Origin: Schaalia odontolytica
GTDB taxonomy: Bacteria > Actinomycetota > Actinomycetes > Actinomycetales > Actinomycetaceae
NCBI GenBank assembly: GCA_958415245.1
Contig: CATYYP010000104.1
Coordinates: 1-6,620, forward strand
Direction: 5' to 3'
DNA length: 6,620 nucleotides
Part shown: positions 1 to 6,011 of the stretch, piece after piece
Layout: each line of letters begins with the position of its first letter
How positions within the stretch are numbered: position 1 is the first letter of the stretch
Translations under genes and position numbers: made by a program
Notes under the pieces: model-generated
What the model was told of the DNA's origin: nothing
The model's input: only the letters and a program-made list of their open reading frames with translations
Databases searched by the model: none

Positions 1-2455
1 ACGACTCATCAGTCGTGGGCGTACCACCCGCACCCAGCCACCGCTGCGGCTGCGCAGAGAGCACGTCTTCGCGCGCCATCAGAGCCAACAGGGTGGCAGC
101 GAGCTGAGCGTCAGCCGGATCGTCAGGGTTCGCCGCACGCGCCCGCAAGTCCGCGATGTGACCGGACAGGGACAGCGGTGCCTCGACCGAATCCACCGGA
201 ACGATGTCGTTTTCTCGATGCGTGCCCGCCAGGCGCGCAACCAGATCGAAAAAGACCGAAGGCGCGGCGTCCTCCGAGCGCACCGCACCGGCGTGCACGA
301 TGCTGCGCGAGCGCGTCACGGCCGCGACGAAGAGGCGATACTCGTCGTCCATCACCGCGCGCCGAGCTGCCCTCGTCGAGTCGATGAGCTCCTCGCGCCC
401 ATCCTCGCCCACGGCGACGCGGCCCGCGCCCACGTCCGCAAGGAGATCAGCGCGCAAGATCCGGTCGCGCAGGCGCAGGTTCGGCCAGGCCCCGTCCTGC
501 AGGCCCGCGAGGACGACGACCTGCCAGTGGCGGCCCATCGCCTGCGCGGGGGTGAGGACCTCGACGCCGCCCGGTCGCACGCCCACGCGCGAAATCGTGT
601 CGATGGGGACCGAGCCGGCCAGCAGCTCCGATGCGAAGCTCACGGCGGAGCCGGCGGGGTTGCGCTGCTCCCACACGTCCGCGACGCGCAGGAGTGCCAC
701 GACGGCGTCCAGCTGGTCGTCGTACCAGCCCGACGACTCGTCCGACGCGATGGCTCGCGAGCGCCACTCGCTGGCCACCCCGGATGCCTCCCAGAGGGAC
801 CACAAGCGTTCCTGGGGGCGTGCACTCCCGCTCATGCCCAGCTCCCACAGGCGCGCAGCCGTCTCAAGCGGCCGCGCGAGCATTGCGGCGGCGCGGGCGC
901 GCTTACCGCCCGCCTGCTCGGCATGCTCCAAGGTAGGCCTCCACGTCTGCGGGTCACTGACGAGTTCGGCAGCCGTCAGCGGAATCGGCGCGGTCTCGTC
1001 TCCGGCCTCCTCCGCGGCCTGGGCACGCGCGGCGTTCAGGCGGCGCAGCAGCCGGTGGACCGCGAGCGCGTCGGCGCGCACGAGAGGCGAGGGCAGCAGG
1101 CGCTCGGCGAGCTCACGGCGCACGGCCACATCCGTGTCGCTCTGGCCCGTCGGCATGGTCACGAGGTCCAGGAGCAGGCGCGTGGTCGGCTGTGTTGCAA
1201 AGTCAAAGGCGCGACTGCCTCCCGCGACGGGCACCCCACCGCGCGCCAGGTAGCGGCTGGTTTCGGCAACCATCGAGGAGCTGCGCACGATGACGACCTG
1301 ATCCGAAAAGTCGATGCCGTCGTGCAGGTGGTGGGATCGCAGGGCGCGCGCGATGAGCGCGCCCATCTGCGAGGGCGTGGCACCCAGGTGCGTGAACAGA
1401 CGTCCCTGGGGGGCATCGTCCGAGACGTCGGCCTCGCGCCGGGCGGGCGAGCCGGACTGTGCGATGCGCGCGCATGCCTGGCGCGCCAGCTCCCGCACGG
1501 CGCGGGACATGTCGTAGACCTGGCCCAGCTCAGCGATCTCGACGCCAAGAGCACTGGCAAGCCTGCGGTCCAAGTGCGGTTCGCCGCCGCGATAACCGGC
1601 CACGGCCACGTCGGAATCCGAGAAGGCGACGATCCGAGCACCCGCGTCGCGGCAGGCTTGCAGCAGCCTCAGCGTCGAAGGCGTGCAATCCTGCAGGTCA
1701 TCGACAATCACCACATCGGGCACCGGGCACGGCGCCTGCACACCGCGCTTCGGCGCGTCCTGCTCCCACGCGTCAATCAGATCGGCCGCGAGCGCCTGGA
1801 TACGCGACAGGTCTACGCGCAGGGTGCGCGGATACTCCGGGGAGCGCTCGGGGCCCTCCTCCAGCGCCGCGACGATCGCGCCCGCGCCCTGCCACTCCGG
1901 ACGACCGAACCGGGCCCCGGCCTCGGACAAGGAAGAAGCGTCCATCCCGGCCTCGCCCGCGCGGGCCACAAGGTTGCGCAGCTCTGCGCGGAACGCCGGC
2001 ATCGCGCGCATCTGCGGGCCAATGTCCTCGGGCCACGGGGCCTCCACGGACTCCAGGGCCTCGGCGAGCATCTGGTCCTGGGCCGCGCCCGTCACCAGCT
2101 CGACCCCCTCCAAGGGCACGTCGCGCTGGGTGCGCCACGTGGCCACCACCTGATAGGCGAAGGACGCAGGGGTGCGCACCGGGCGCACCGAATCCGGGCC
2201 AAGCGCCTGCGCGCGCGGAGTCAGCACGTCGGCTCGCGTGCGATCGGGAGCGAGAATCAGCGCGGAACGGCCCTGGGAGGCCACCTCCTCGAAGACGCCC
2301 AGGGCACACGTCGAGCGGCCAGAGGACGGCGCACCGCGCGCAATCACGTCCCCCGAGCGCGCCGCGTCCACAACCGCACGCTGGCGCGCGTTCAGCTCCG
2401 GCAGACGCCACCAATCGGCGCTGCGGCTGCGCAACCTGACCTGAATTTCGCTCAT
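1..2455 (-). CDS. adnA: AdnA-like UvrD-family helicase of a double-strand-break motor-nuclease, N-terminal 818 residues (runs off left edge)
   Basis: I translated an uninterrupted minus-strand frame from ATG at 2455 to the left edge. It reads as an SF1A helicase: Q-motif LNARQRAVV (21-29), a Walker A position GAPSSGRST (41-49), Walker B VDDLQD (251-256), a motif III-like FSDSDVAVAGYRGGEP (278-293), motif V region VVVLAGLQDGAWPNLRLRD (646-664) and motif VI DDEYRLFVAAVTRSR (703-717). The phrase GLQDGAWPNLRLR is characteristic of actinobacterial AdnA-type proteins, which together with AdnB resect DNA ends for recombination. Mycobacterial AdnA is about 1,050 residues, so the C-terminal RecB-like nuclease domain should lie outside the window, probably followed by adnB. 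Oddities: Walker A has Arg where Lys is expected, the Walker B Glu is Asp, and motif III has Val where UvrD has Gln. No Shine-Dalgarno precedes the ATG; an in-frame ATG at 2506 would add 17 residues and also lacks one. The helicase family is secure; the choice of AdnA over AdnB rests on motif style and neighbours. Confidence 0.85.
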   Translation of the reverse strand, partial: MSEIQVRLRSRSADWWRLPELNARQRAVVDAARSGDVIARGAPSSGRSTCALGVFEEVASQGRSALILAPDRTRADVLTPRAQALGPDSVRPVRTPASFAYQVVATWRTQRDVPLEGVELVTGAAQDQMLAEALESVEAPWPEDIGPQMRAMPAFRAELRNLVARAGEAGMDASSLSEAGARFGRPEWQGAGAIVAALEEGPERSPEYPRTLRVDLSRIQALAADLIDAWEQDAPKRGVQAPCPVPDVVIVDDLQDCTPSTLRLLQACRDAGARIVAFSDSDVAVAGYRGGEPHLDRRLASALGVEIAELGQVYDMSRAVRELARQACARIAQSGSPARREADVSDDAPQGRLFTHLGATPSQMGALIARALRSHHLHDGIDFSDQVVIVRSSSMVAETSRYLARGGVPVAGGSRAFDFATQPTTRLLLDLVTMPTGQSDTDVAVRRELAERLLPSPLVRADALAVHRLLRRLNAARAQAAEEAGDETAPIPLTAAELVSDPQTWRPTLEHAEQAGGKRARAAAMLARPLETAARLWELGMSGSARPQERLWSLWEASGVASEWRSRAIASDESSGWYDDQLDAVVALLRVADVWEQRNPAGSAVSFASELLAGSVPIDTISRVGVRPGGVEVLTPAQAMGRHWQVVVLAGLQDGAWPNLRLRDRILRADLLADVGAGRVAVGEDGREELIDSTRAARRAVMDDEYRLFVAAVTRSRSIVHAGAVRSEDAAPSVFFDLVARLAGTHRENDIVPVDSVEAPLSLSGHIADLRARAANPDDPADAQLAATLLALMAREDVLSAQPQRWLGAGGTPTTDES

Positions 2456-2533
2456 AACGCAATACTCGCAGACCCCACCCGCATCTGCGGCACATATGAT
2501 GGCCATGACGATATTTACCAGCAAGGAGTCATC
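2456..2533. promoter_or_regulatory. Divergent promoter region between adnA-like gene and DUF3107 gene
   Basis: This 78-bp gap separates two genes transcribed away from each other, so both promoters must lie here or inside the genes. On the plus strand TATGAT at 2495-2500 matches the -10 consensus at five of six positions and would start transcription about 25 bp before the DUF3107 ATG. No good -35 hexamer lies 16-18 bp upstream. AAGGAG at 2523-2528 is a strong ribosome-binding site five bases before that ATG. On the minus strand I see neither a Shine-Dalgarno sequence nor a clear -10 element for the adnA-like gene. Confidence 0.5.
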
Positions 2534-2761
2534 ATGGAGATCCTCATCGGCATCCGCGGCAACAAGAACCTGCTCGGTCTCGACGTCGACATGACCGAAA
2601 ACGAGCTCATGGCCAAGGTCAACGAGGCCCTTGCCTCCGATCACGGCGTCCTCGACCTCACCGACACCAAGGGCCAGCGCACCCTCGTGCCCGCCCACGC
2701 CCTCGCATACGTGCAGATCGCCGCCAAGACCGAGCGCCGCGTCGGCTTCGCGATCCACTGA
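2534..2761 (+). CDS. DUF3107 family small protein (Rv3208A/TB9.4-like)
   Basis: This 75-residue protein starts MEILIGIRGN and ends with the family hallmark RRVGFAIH; the middle has VLDLTDTKGQRTLVP followed by AYVQIA. These segments and the length resemble the actinobacterial DUF3107 family as I recall it from M. tuberculosis Rv3208A (TB9.4). The biochemical function is unknown. It has no signal peptide, membrane segment or cysteine, so it is probably cytoplasmic. The start is fixed by AAGGAG five bases upstream of ATG 2534. The same frame stays open far upstream, to 158, but that stretch is antisense to the adnA-like gene and contributes no family sequence. The gene is divergent from the adnA-like gene, convergent with the ferritin-like gene, and appears monocistronic with its own -10 and a hairpin 15 bp after the stop. 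Confidence 0.88.
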   Translation: MEILIGIRGNKNLLGLDVDMTENELMAKVNEALASDHGVLDLTDTKGQRTLVPAHALAYVQIAAKTERRVGFAIH

Positions 2762-2776
2762 TTCGCGCCCAGACGA

Positions 2777-2831
2777 ACGAGGCCGGGGAACCCGAGCGGT
2801 CGCGAAACCGCCCGAGGAACCCCGGCCTCGT
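2777..2831. terminator. Hairpin between convergent genes, likely bidirectional terminator
   Basis: ACGAGGCCGGGG (2777-2788) is perfectly complementary to CCCCGGCCTCGT (2820-2831), giving a 12-bp GC-rich stem. The 31-nt interior carries a smaller stem, GCGGT (2796-2800) with ACCGC, closing a CGCGAA loop. It sits between the stops of the DUF3107 gene (plus) and the ferritin-like gene (minus), so it can serve both. Neither side has a T-run, which is common for actinobacterial terminators. Confidence 0.75.
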
Positions 2832-2846
2832 CTATACCCTGTGGCC

Positions 2847-3476
2847 TCAGGCCTTCAGGTGAATGTCCTTCATGCGTTCCCCGTGGCGCTTAATCACGTA
2901 CTCCGTGATCTCGTCGACGTTCTCCGGGGACGCAGCCAGCGACGGGTAGGTAAACAGCGTCGCGCGCACGAGGCCGAGGGCCTCACCCGCCACGCGGCGG
3001 CCCCACAGGGACAGGCGCGCCGACAGCTGCTCGTCCGCCTCAATCTGCGGGCCCAGGTGCGCACGCACCCAGTGCCCCTGCTCGAAGGGCCACACGTCCT
3101 CGATCCCCTCGAACAGGCCGTGCACCTGCGCGACGCGGATCAGCATGTCGCCCAGCATGCCGCGGGTAATGAACGTCTTGACAGCACGCTCCGCGAACGT
3201 CGTCGGACGCGTGCGCGCATCCAGGTCGTCGTACGCACCCGAGAACGCATCACCAGCCGCCAGCAGATCAAAGCCGCGGTGCGCACTCCACACCTCGAGC
3301 TGCTGATAAAGCTTGAAGCACTGCGCGGCCATGCGCGCATGCTCCACGTGGGCCTCGAACGTGGGGGCCTGCTCGCCGTCCTTCGCCAGGCGCGTCATGA
3401 ACGCGAGCGACGAATAGGCGAGAATACCAAGGACTTCGGCGTCGTCGGCGGGGACGGAATCAAACTCGTGTGCCAT
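2847..3476 (-). CDS. Ferritin-like / MiaE-like family protein (Rv3210c-type), iron-site residues apparently lost
   Basis: This 209-residue protein starts MAHEFDSVPADDAEVLGILA and contains LSLWGRRVAGEAL (156-168), which resembles actinobacterial ferritin-like proteins of the Rv3210c type (MiaE-like tRNA-hydroxylase fold). Its place between the DUF3107 gene and the DEAD-box helicase matches mycobacterial synteny. It is soluble, with no signal peptide. Family members, as I remember them, carry an AYGEL motif and a following AEFGH motif supplying metal ligands. Here the equivalent segments are AYSSL (20-24) and AQCFKL (51-56), without the Glu or His; only EQGHW (132-136) looks ligand-like. This copy may not bind a di-iron centre. 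ATG 3476 is chosen because the similarity begins there and the upstream in-frame sequence is not protein-like. A GGAG lies only two bases before the ATG, too close to be ideal, and a -10-like element seven bases upstream suggests leaderless translation. The function is not established. Confidence 0.72.
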   Translation of the reverse strand: MAHEFDSVPADDAEVLGILAYSSLAFMTRLAKDGEQAPTFEAHVEHARMAAQCFKLYQQLEVWSAHRGFDLLAAGDAFSGAYDDLDARTRPTTFAERAVKTFITRGMLGDMLIRVAQVHGLFEGIEDVWPFEQGHWVRAHLGPQIEADEQLSARLSLWGRRVAGEALGLVRATLFTYPSLAASPENVDEITEYVIKRHGERMKDIHLKA

Positions 3477-3482
3477 GACTCC

Positions 3483-3488
3483 AGCATA
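3483..3488 (-). promoter_or_regulatory. Candidate -10 element giving a leaderless transcript for the ferritin-like gene
   Basis: Read on the minus strand this is TATGCT, fitting the actinobacterial -10 pattern TANNNT. Six bases separate it from the A of the ATG at 3476, so transcription would begin at or very near the start codon. No convincing -35 hexamer is visible at 16-18 bp. Leaderless transcripts are common in actinobacteria, and the poorly spaced GGAG at this start agrees with that reading. Confidence 0.4.
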
Positions 3489-3590
3489 GTGCCTGACAAG
3501 CCTCGCGGCCCGGCGCATGGGACCCTGTTCTTCGCGATTGGCGGCAGTCTCTGTGACCAGCCCCTCCCCCGCGAACTCCTCACACACCAT

Positions 3591-3727
3591 TACACTGAAA
3601 GACGACCACCGGACGACCGGTCGCATTTTTGAATAAGTAACACGTACGCGCGGACGAGAATCCCCGCGCCAGATAATGCGCGATCGGCACCGACCCCAAC
3701 CCCGGAAAAGCCCGGGAGACAAGGTAG
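3591..3727 (+). promoter_or_regulatory. Promoter and 5' leader region of the DEAD-box helicase gene
   Basis: Two -10 candidates are visible: TACACT at 3591-3596 and GATAAT at 3672-3677; neither has a good -35. Between them, two mutually exclusive 5-bp stems can form (3603-3607 with 3619-3623, or 3608-3612 with 3617-3621), followed by TTTTT at 3626-3630. That arrangement resembles a weak intrinsic terminator or attenuator in the leader of the upstream promoter. A further small stem (3701-3705 with 3712-3716) lies just before the ribosome-binding site AAGG (3721-3724), which is six bases from the GTG start at 3731. The elements are seen in the sequence; their use is inferred. Confidence 0.35.
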
Positions 3728-3730
3728 ATC

Positions 3731-5494
3731 GTGACCAACACGAGCACTGAGGCAACTGTGCCCACCACCGACGTTGACGCCACTGAAAAGGCCACCCCGG
3801 CCTCGTCCGTCGAATACTCCGCAGGCGTCGTCCGCCTCGGCAACATCAAGCCCGCAGCCCCCGAGGTCGAAGAGGCCACCCCAGACATTTCCGGCAAGGG
3901 CGAGGATCTCGACAAGAAGTCCTTCGCGGACTTCGGCGTCACCGACCCGATCGTCGACGCCCTCGAAGACAAGGGCATCACGCACCCCTTCCCGATCCAG
4001 GCCCTCACCCTCGGCCCCGCGCTGGACCGCCACGACATCATCGGCCAGGCCAAGACCGGCACCGGCAAGACCCTCGGCTTCGGCATCCCCGTCCTCGAGG
4101 ACGTCATCGCGCCCGACGAAGAGGGCTACGAGGACCTCCTCAACCCGAACAAGCCGCAGGCGCTCATCATCCTGCCGACCCGCGAGCTCACCAAGCAGGT
4201 CGCCCAGGACCTGCGCGAGGCCGCCAAGTACCTGTCGACCCGCATCGTTGAGATCTACGGCGGCGTCGCCTTCGAGCCCCAGATCGAGGCTCTCGAGCGT
4301 GGCGCCGACATCGTCGTGGGCACGCCCGGCCGCCTCATCGACCTGCTGCGCAAGGGCCACCTGCACCTGTCCGGCGTCGAGACCGTCGTCCTCGACGAGG
4401 CCGACGAGATGCTCGACCTGGGCTTCCTGCCCGACGTCGAGACACTGCTCAGCCGAGTCCCCGAGAACCGCCACACCATGCTGTTCTCCGCCACCATGCC
4501 CGGCCCCGTCGTGGCCCTGGCCCGCCGCTTCATGGTCCAGCCCACCCACATCCGCGCGCAGGACCCCGACGACCAGAACCAGACCGTCAACACGGTCAAG
4601 CAGGTCATCTACCGCGTTCACGCCATGAACAAGGTCGAGGTCGTCGCCCGCATCCTCCAGGCGGAGGGCCGCGGCCGCACCGTCATCTTCTGCCGCACCA
4701 AGCGCACCGCCGCCCGCCTGGGCGAGGACCTGACCGCCCGCGGTTTTGCGGTCGGCTCGCTGCACGGTGACCTGGGCCAGGGTGCCCGCGAGCAGGCTCT
4801 GCGCGCCTTCCGTAACGGCAAGGTCGACGTCCTGGTCGCCACCGACGTCGCCGCACGAGGCATCGACGTCGACGACGTCACCCACGTCATCAACTACCAG
4901 TGCCCCGAAGACGAGAAGATCTACATCCACCGCATCGGCCGCACGGGCCGCGCGGGCAACTCGGGCACGGCCGTCACCTTCGTCGACTGGGACGACACGC
5001 CGCGCTGGTCGCTGATCTCCAAGGCCCTGGGCCTTGGTGTGCCGGATCCGCTCGAGACCTACCACACCTCCCCCCACCTATTCACCGACCTGGACATCCC
5101 GGAGGGCACGACCGGCCGCCTGCCGCGCGCCAAGCGCACGCGCGCGGGCCTGGACGCCGAGGTCCTCGAAGACCTGGGCGGCTCCTCTCCCCGCTCCGAG
5201 GGACGAGGCCGTGGCGGCCGTTCTGGGTCGCGTTCGGGTTCCGGTGGCTCGCGTGGTGGGCGCGGTCGTTCGTCGCGTGGTGGTTCGGCTTCTTCCTCCG
5301 ACGCGTCGCGTTCGCGCGGGTCGCGTCGTGGCTCGCAGGACGGCGATCGCACGCTGAACGCCGGCAAGGGCGGCCGCTCCGACCGCGGCACGCGTGGCCG
5401 TGGCCGCGGCGAGCACTCGCAGCGTTCGGGTGAGGCGTCTGAGGGCGCGCCCCGCGCCCGCAAGCGTATCCGCCGCCGCAAGGGCGGCGAGTGA
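3731..5494 (+). CDS. DEAD-box ATP-dependent RNA helicase (RhlE/DeaD type) with RGG-like tail
   Basis: This 587-residue protein has a complete set of DEAD-box motifs: Q-motif ending PFPIQ (86-90), motif I AKTGTGKT (107-114), PTREL (149-153), TPGRL (198-202), DEAD (222-225), SAT (253-255), VIFCRT (318-323), ATDVAARGID (370-379) and HRIGRTGRAG (400-409). It should unwind short RNA duplexes using ATP, typically in ribosome assembly, mRNA decay or cold adaptation. Residues 1-60 are an acidic, low-complexity leader absent from mycobacterial RhlE as I recall it. From about 465 to the end is a basic, Arg/Gly/Ser-rich, probably disordered tail with RGGR and RGRGRG patches ending RIRRRKGGE, suited to non-specific RNA binding. 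GTG 3731 is chosen because AAGG lies six bases upstream and no other start precedes the helicase core. The gene is monocistronic, with a terminator 32 bp after its stop. Codons 498-535 use many T-ending CGT, GGT and G-ending TCG triplets, unlike the C-ending core. Which helicase subfamily symbol applies cannot be settled here. Confidence 0.95.
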   Translation: MTNTSTEATVPTTDVDATEKATPASSVEYSAGVVRLGNIKPAAPEVEEATPDISGKGEDLDKKSFADFGVTDPIVDALEDKGITHPFPIQALTLGPALDRHDIIGQAKTGTGKTLGFGIPVLEDVIAPDEEGYEDLLNPNKPQALIILPTRELTKQVAQDLREAAKYLSTRIVEIYGGVAFEPQIEALERGADIVVGTPGRLIDLLRKGHLHLSGVETVVLDEADEMLDLGFLPDVETLLSRVPENRHTMLFSATMPGPVVALARRFMVQPTHIRAQDPDDQNQTVNTVKQVIYRVHAMNKVEVVARILQAEGRGRTVIFCRTKRTAARLGEDLTARGFAVGSLHGDLGQGAREQALRAFRNGKVDVLVATDVAARGIDVDDVTHVINYQCPEDEKIYIHRIGRTGRAGNSGTAVTFVDWDDTPRWSLISKALGLGVPDPLETYHTSPHLFTDLDIPEGTTGRLPRAKRTRAGLDAEVLEDLGGSSPRSEGRGRGGRSGSRSGSGGSRGGRGRSSRGGSASSSDASRSRGSRRGSQDGDRTLNAGKGGRSDRGTRGRGRGEHSQRSGEASEGAPRARKRIRRRKGGE

Positions 5495-5525
5495 GGCGCT
5501 AGCGCACCGCGTTGATACGACATGA

Positions 5526-5559
5526 GGAGGGGTCCGAGCCGAAAGGCTTGGGCCCCTCC
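5526..5559 (+). terminator. Terminator hairpin of the DEAD-box helicase gene
   Basis: Bases 5526-5540 pair with 5545-5559 in a 15-bp stem containing two G-U wobbles, closed by a GAAA tetraloop (5541-5544). Downstream there is only a short TTT (5564-5566) instead of a long T-run. Position 32 bp after the helicase stop and stem strength make this a confident terminator. The reverse strand can also fold, so it may stop minus-strand transcripts coming through the repeat array. Confidence 0.85.
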
Positions 5560-5603
5560 CCTGTTTGGGGCCTCAGGGCGCGGCAAGATTCAACCTGATC
5601 GGG

Positions 5604-5656
5604 AACAAGCTTGAGCGCGGGTTTCCTCACTGACACTGCACATGCCTGCGTCCAAC
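5604..5656. repeat. 53-bp linker direct repeat, copy 1
   Basis: This linker begins AACAAGCTTG and ends GGCGTCCAAC in its second copy (5771-5823) and TGCGTCCAAC here. The two copies match at 47 of 53 positions. The third linker (from 5939) keeps AACAAG but is otherwise strongly diverged, so the first two modules probably duplicated most recently. Confidence 0.85.
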
Positions 5657-5672
5657 TGGGCCCGGCCGTGCA

Positions 5673-5770
5673 GCGCTGCACCCGATCCGTCGCACTACAC
5701 CCGATCCGTCGCGGTGCACCCGATCAGAAGGGGTGTAATGCCTACGGATCGGGTGCACCACCCCATCGGT
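5673..5770. repeat. Hairpin module A
   Basis: Direct units begin at 5673, 5692 and 5711 (period 19) with cores TGCACCCGATCCG, TACACCCGATCCG and TGCACCCGATC. Inverted units lie at 5731-5741 (GGGTGTAATGC) and 5751-5761, the latter within CGGATCGGGTGCA. The inner stem is 5711-5721 with 5731-5741 around a 9-nt loop; one mismatch and two wobbles are present. The outer arm at 5744-5757 is a perfect 14-base complement of the first direct unit (5677-5690) and has one mismatch to the second. Bases 5744-5770 also form an imperfect palindrome (10 of 13 pairs) just before AACAAG. Confidence 0.8.
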
Positions 5771-5823
5771 AACAAGCTTGCACGTGGGTGTCCTCGCTGA
5801 CACTGCACATGCCGGCGTCCAAC
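5771..5823. repeat. 53-bp linker direct repeat, copy 2
   Basis: This is the partner of 5604-5656, differing at six positions, four of them between offsets 11 and 20. It joins the first hairpin module to the second. The start AACAAGCTTG contains the palindrome CAAGCTTG in both copies. Confidence 0.85.
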
Positions 5824-5839
5824 AGCCCCAGGCCACGCA

Positions 5840-5938
5840 GCATTGCACTAGATACTCCAGCAATGCACTAGATAGGAGAGCATTGCACTGCCTACTATCC
5901 AGTGCAATGCTGCGCTAACTAGTGCAATGCCACCTAGC
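5840..5938. repeat. Hairpin module B
   Basis: Direct units begin at 5840, 5860 and 5880, exactly 20 bp apart, with cores GCATTGCACT, GCAATGCACT and GCATTGCACT. Inverted cores AGTGCAATGC lie at 5901-5910 and 5921-5930, also 20 bp apart. The inner stem 5880-5890 with 5900-5910 is a perfect 11-bp match around a 9-nt loop (CCTACTATC). The outer inverted unit (5919-5930) is a perfect 12-base complement of the first direct unit (5840-5851) and has one mismatch to the second. The 20-bp period is close to two helical turns, so repeated sites would face the same side of DNA. Confidence 0.85.
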
Positions 5939-6011
5939 AACAAGCCAACACGCGGCAAGGTGCGTCCCCAATAGCTCGTTCAACGAACCACCATCCCAGC
6001 CTGGGCAGACA

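Noticed and set aside
1773..2495. Minus-strand open frame of 240 codons overlapping the adnA-like gene
   Set aside because: It is out of frame with the helicase motifs, and its glycine/arginine-rich product matches nothing; the true frame is open from 2455 to the left edge.
158..2761. 867-codon open frame on the plus strand
   Set aside because: Only its last 75 codons (from ATG 2534) are a real gene, the DUF3107 protein. The rest is antisense to the motif-containing adnA-like frame and is low-complexity Arg/His/Gly-rich, a by-product of high GC.
3590..5077. 495-codon open frame on the minus strand
   Set aside because: It is the reverse of the DEAD-box helicase frame. Its product is a valine/aspartate/glycine-biased string with no domain features.
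5627..5863. 78-codon minus-strand frame across modules A and B
   Set aside because: It runs through the hairpins, has no ribosome-binding site, and in this frame all five linker differences it could compare change the amino acid.
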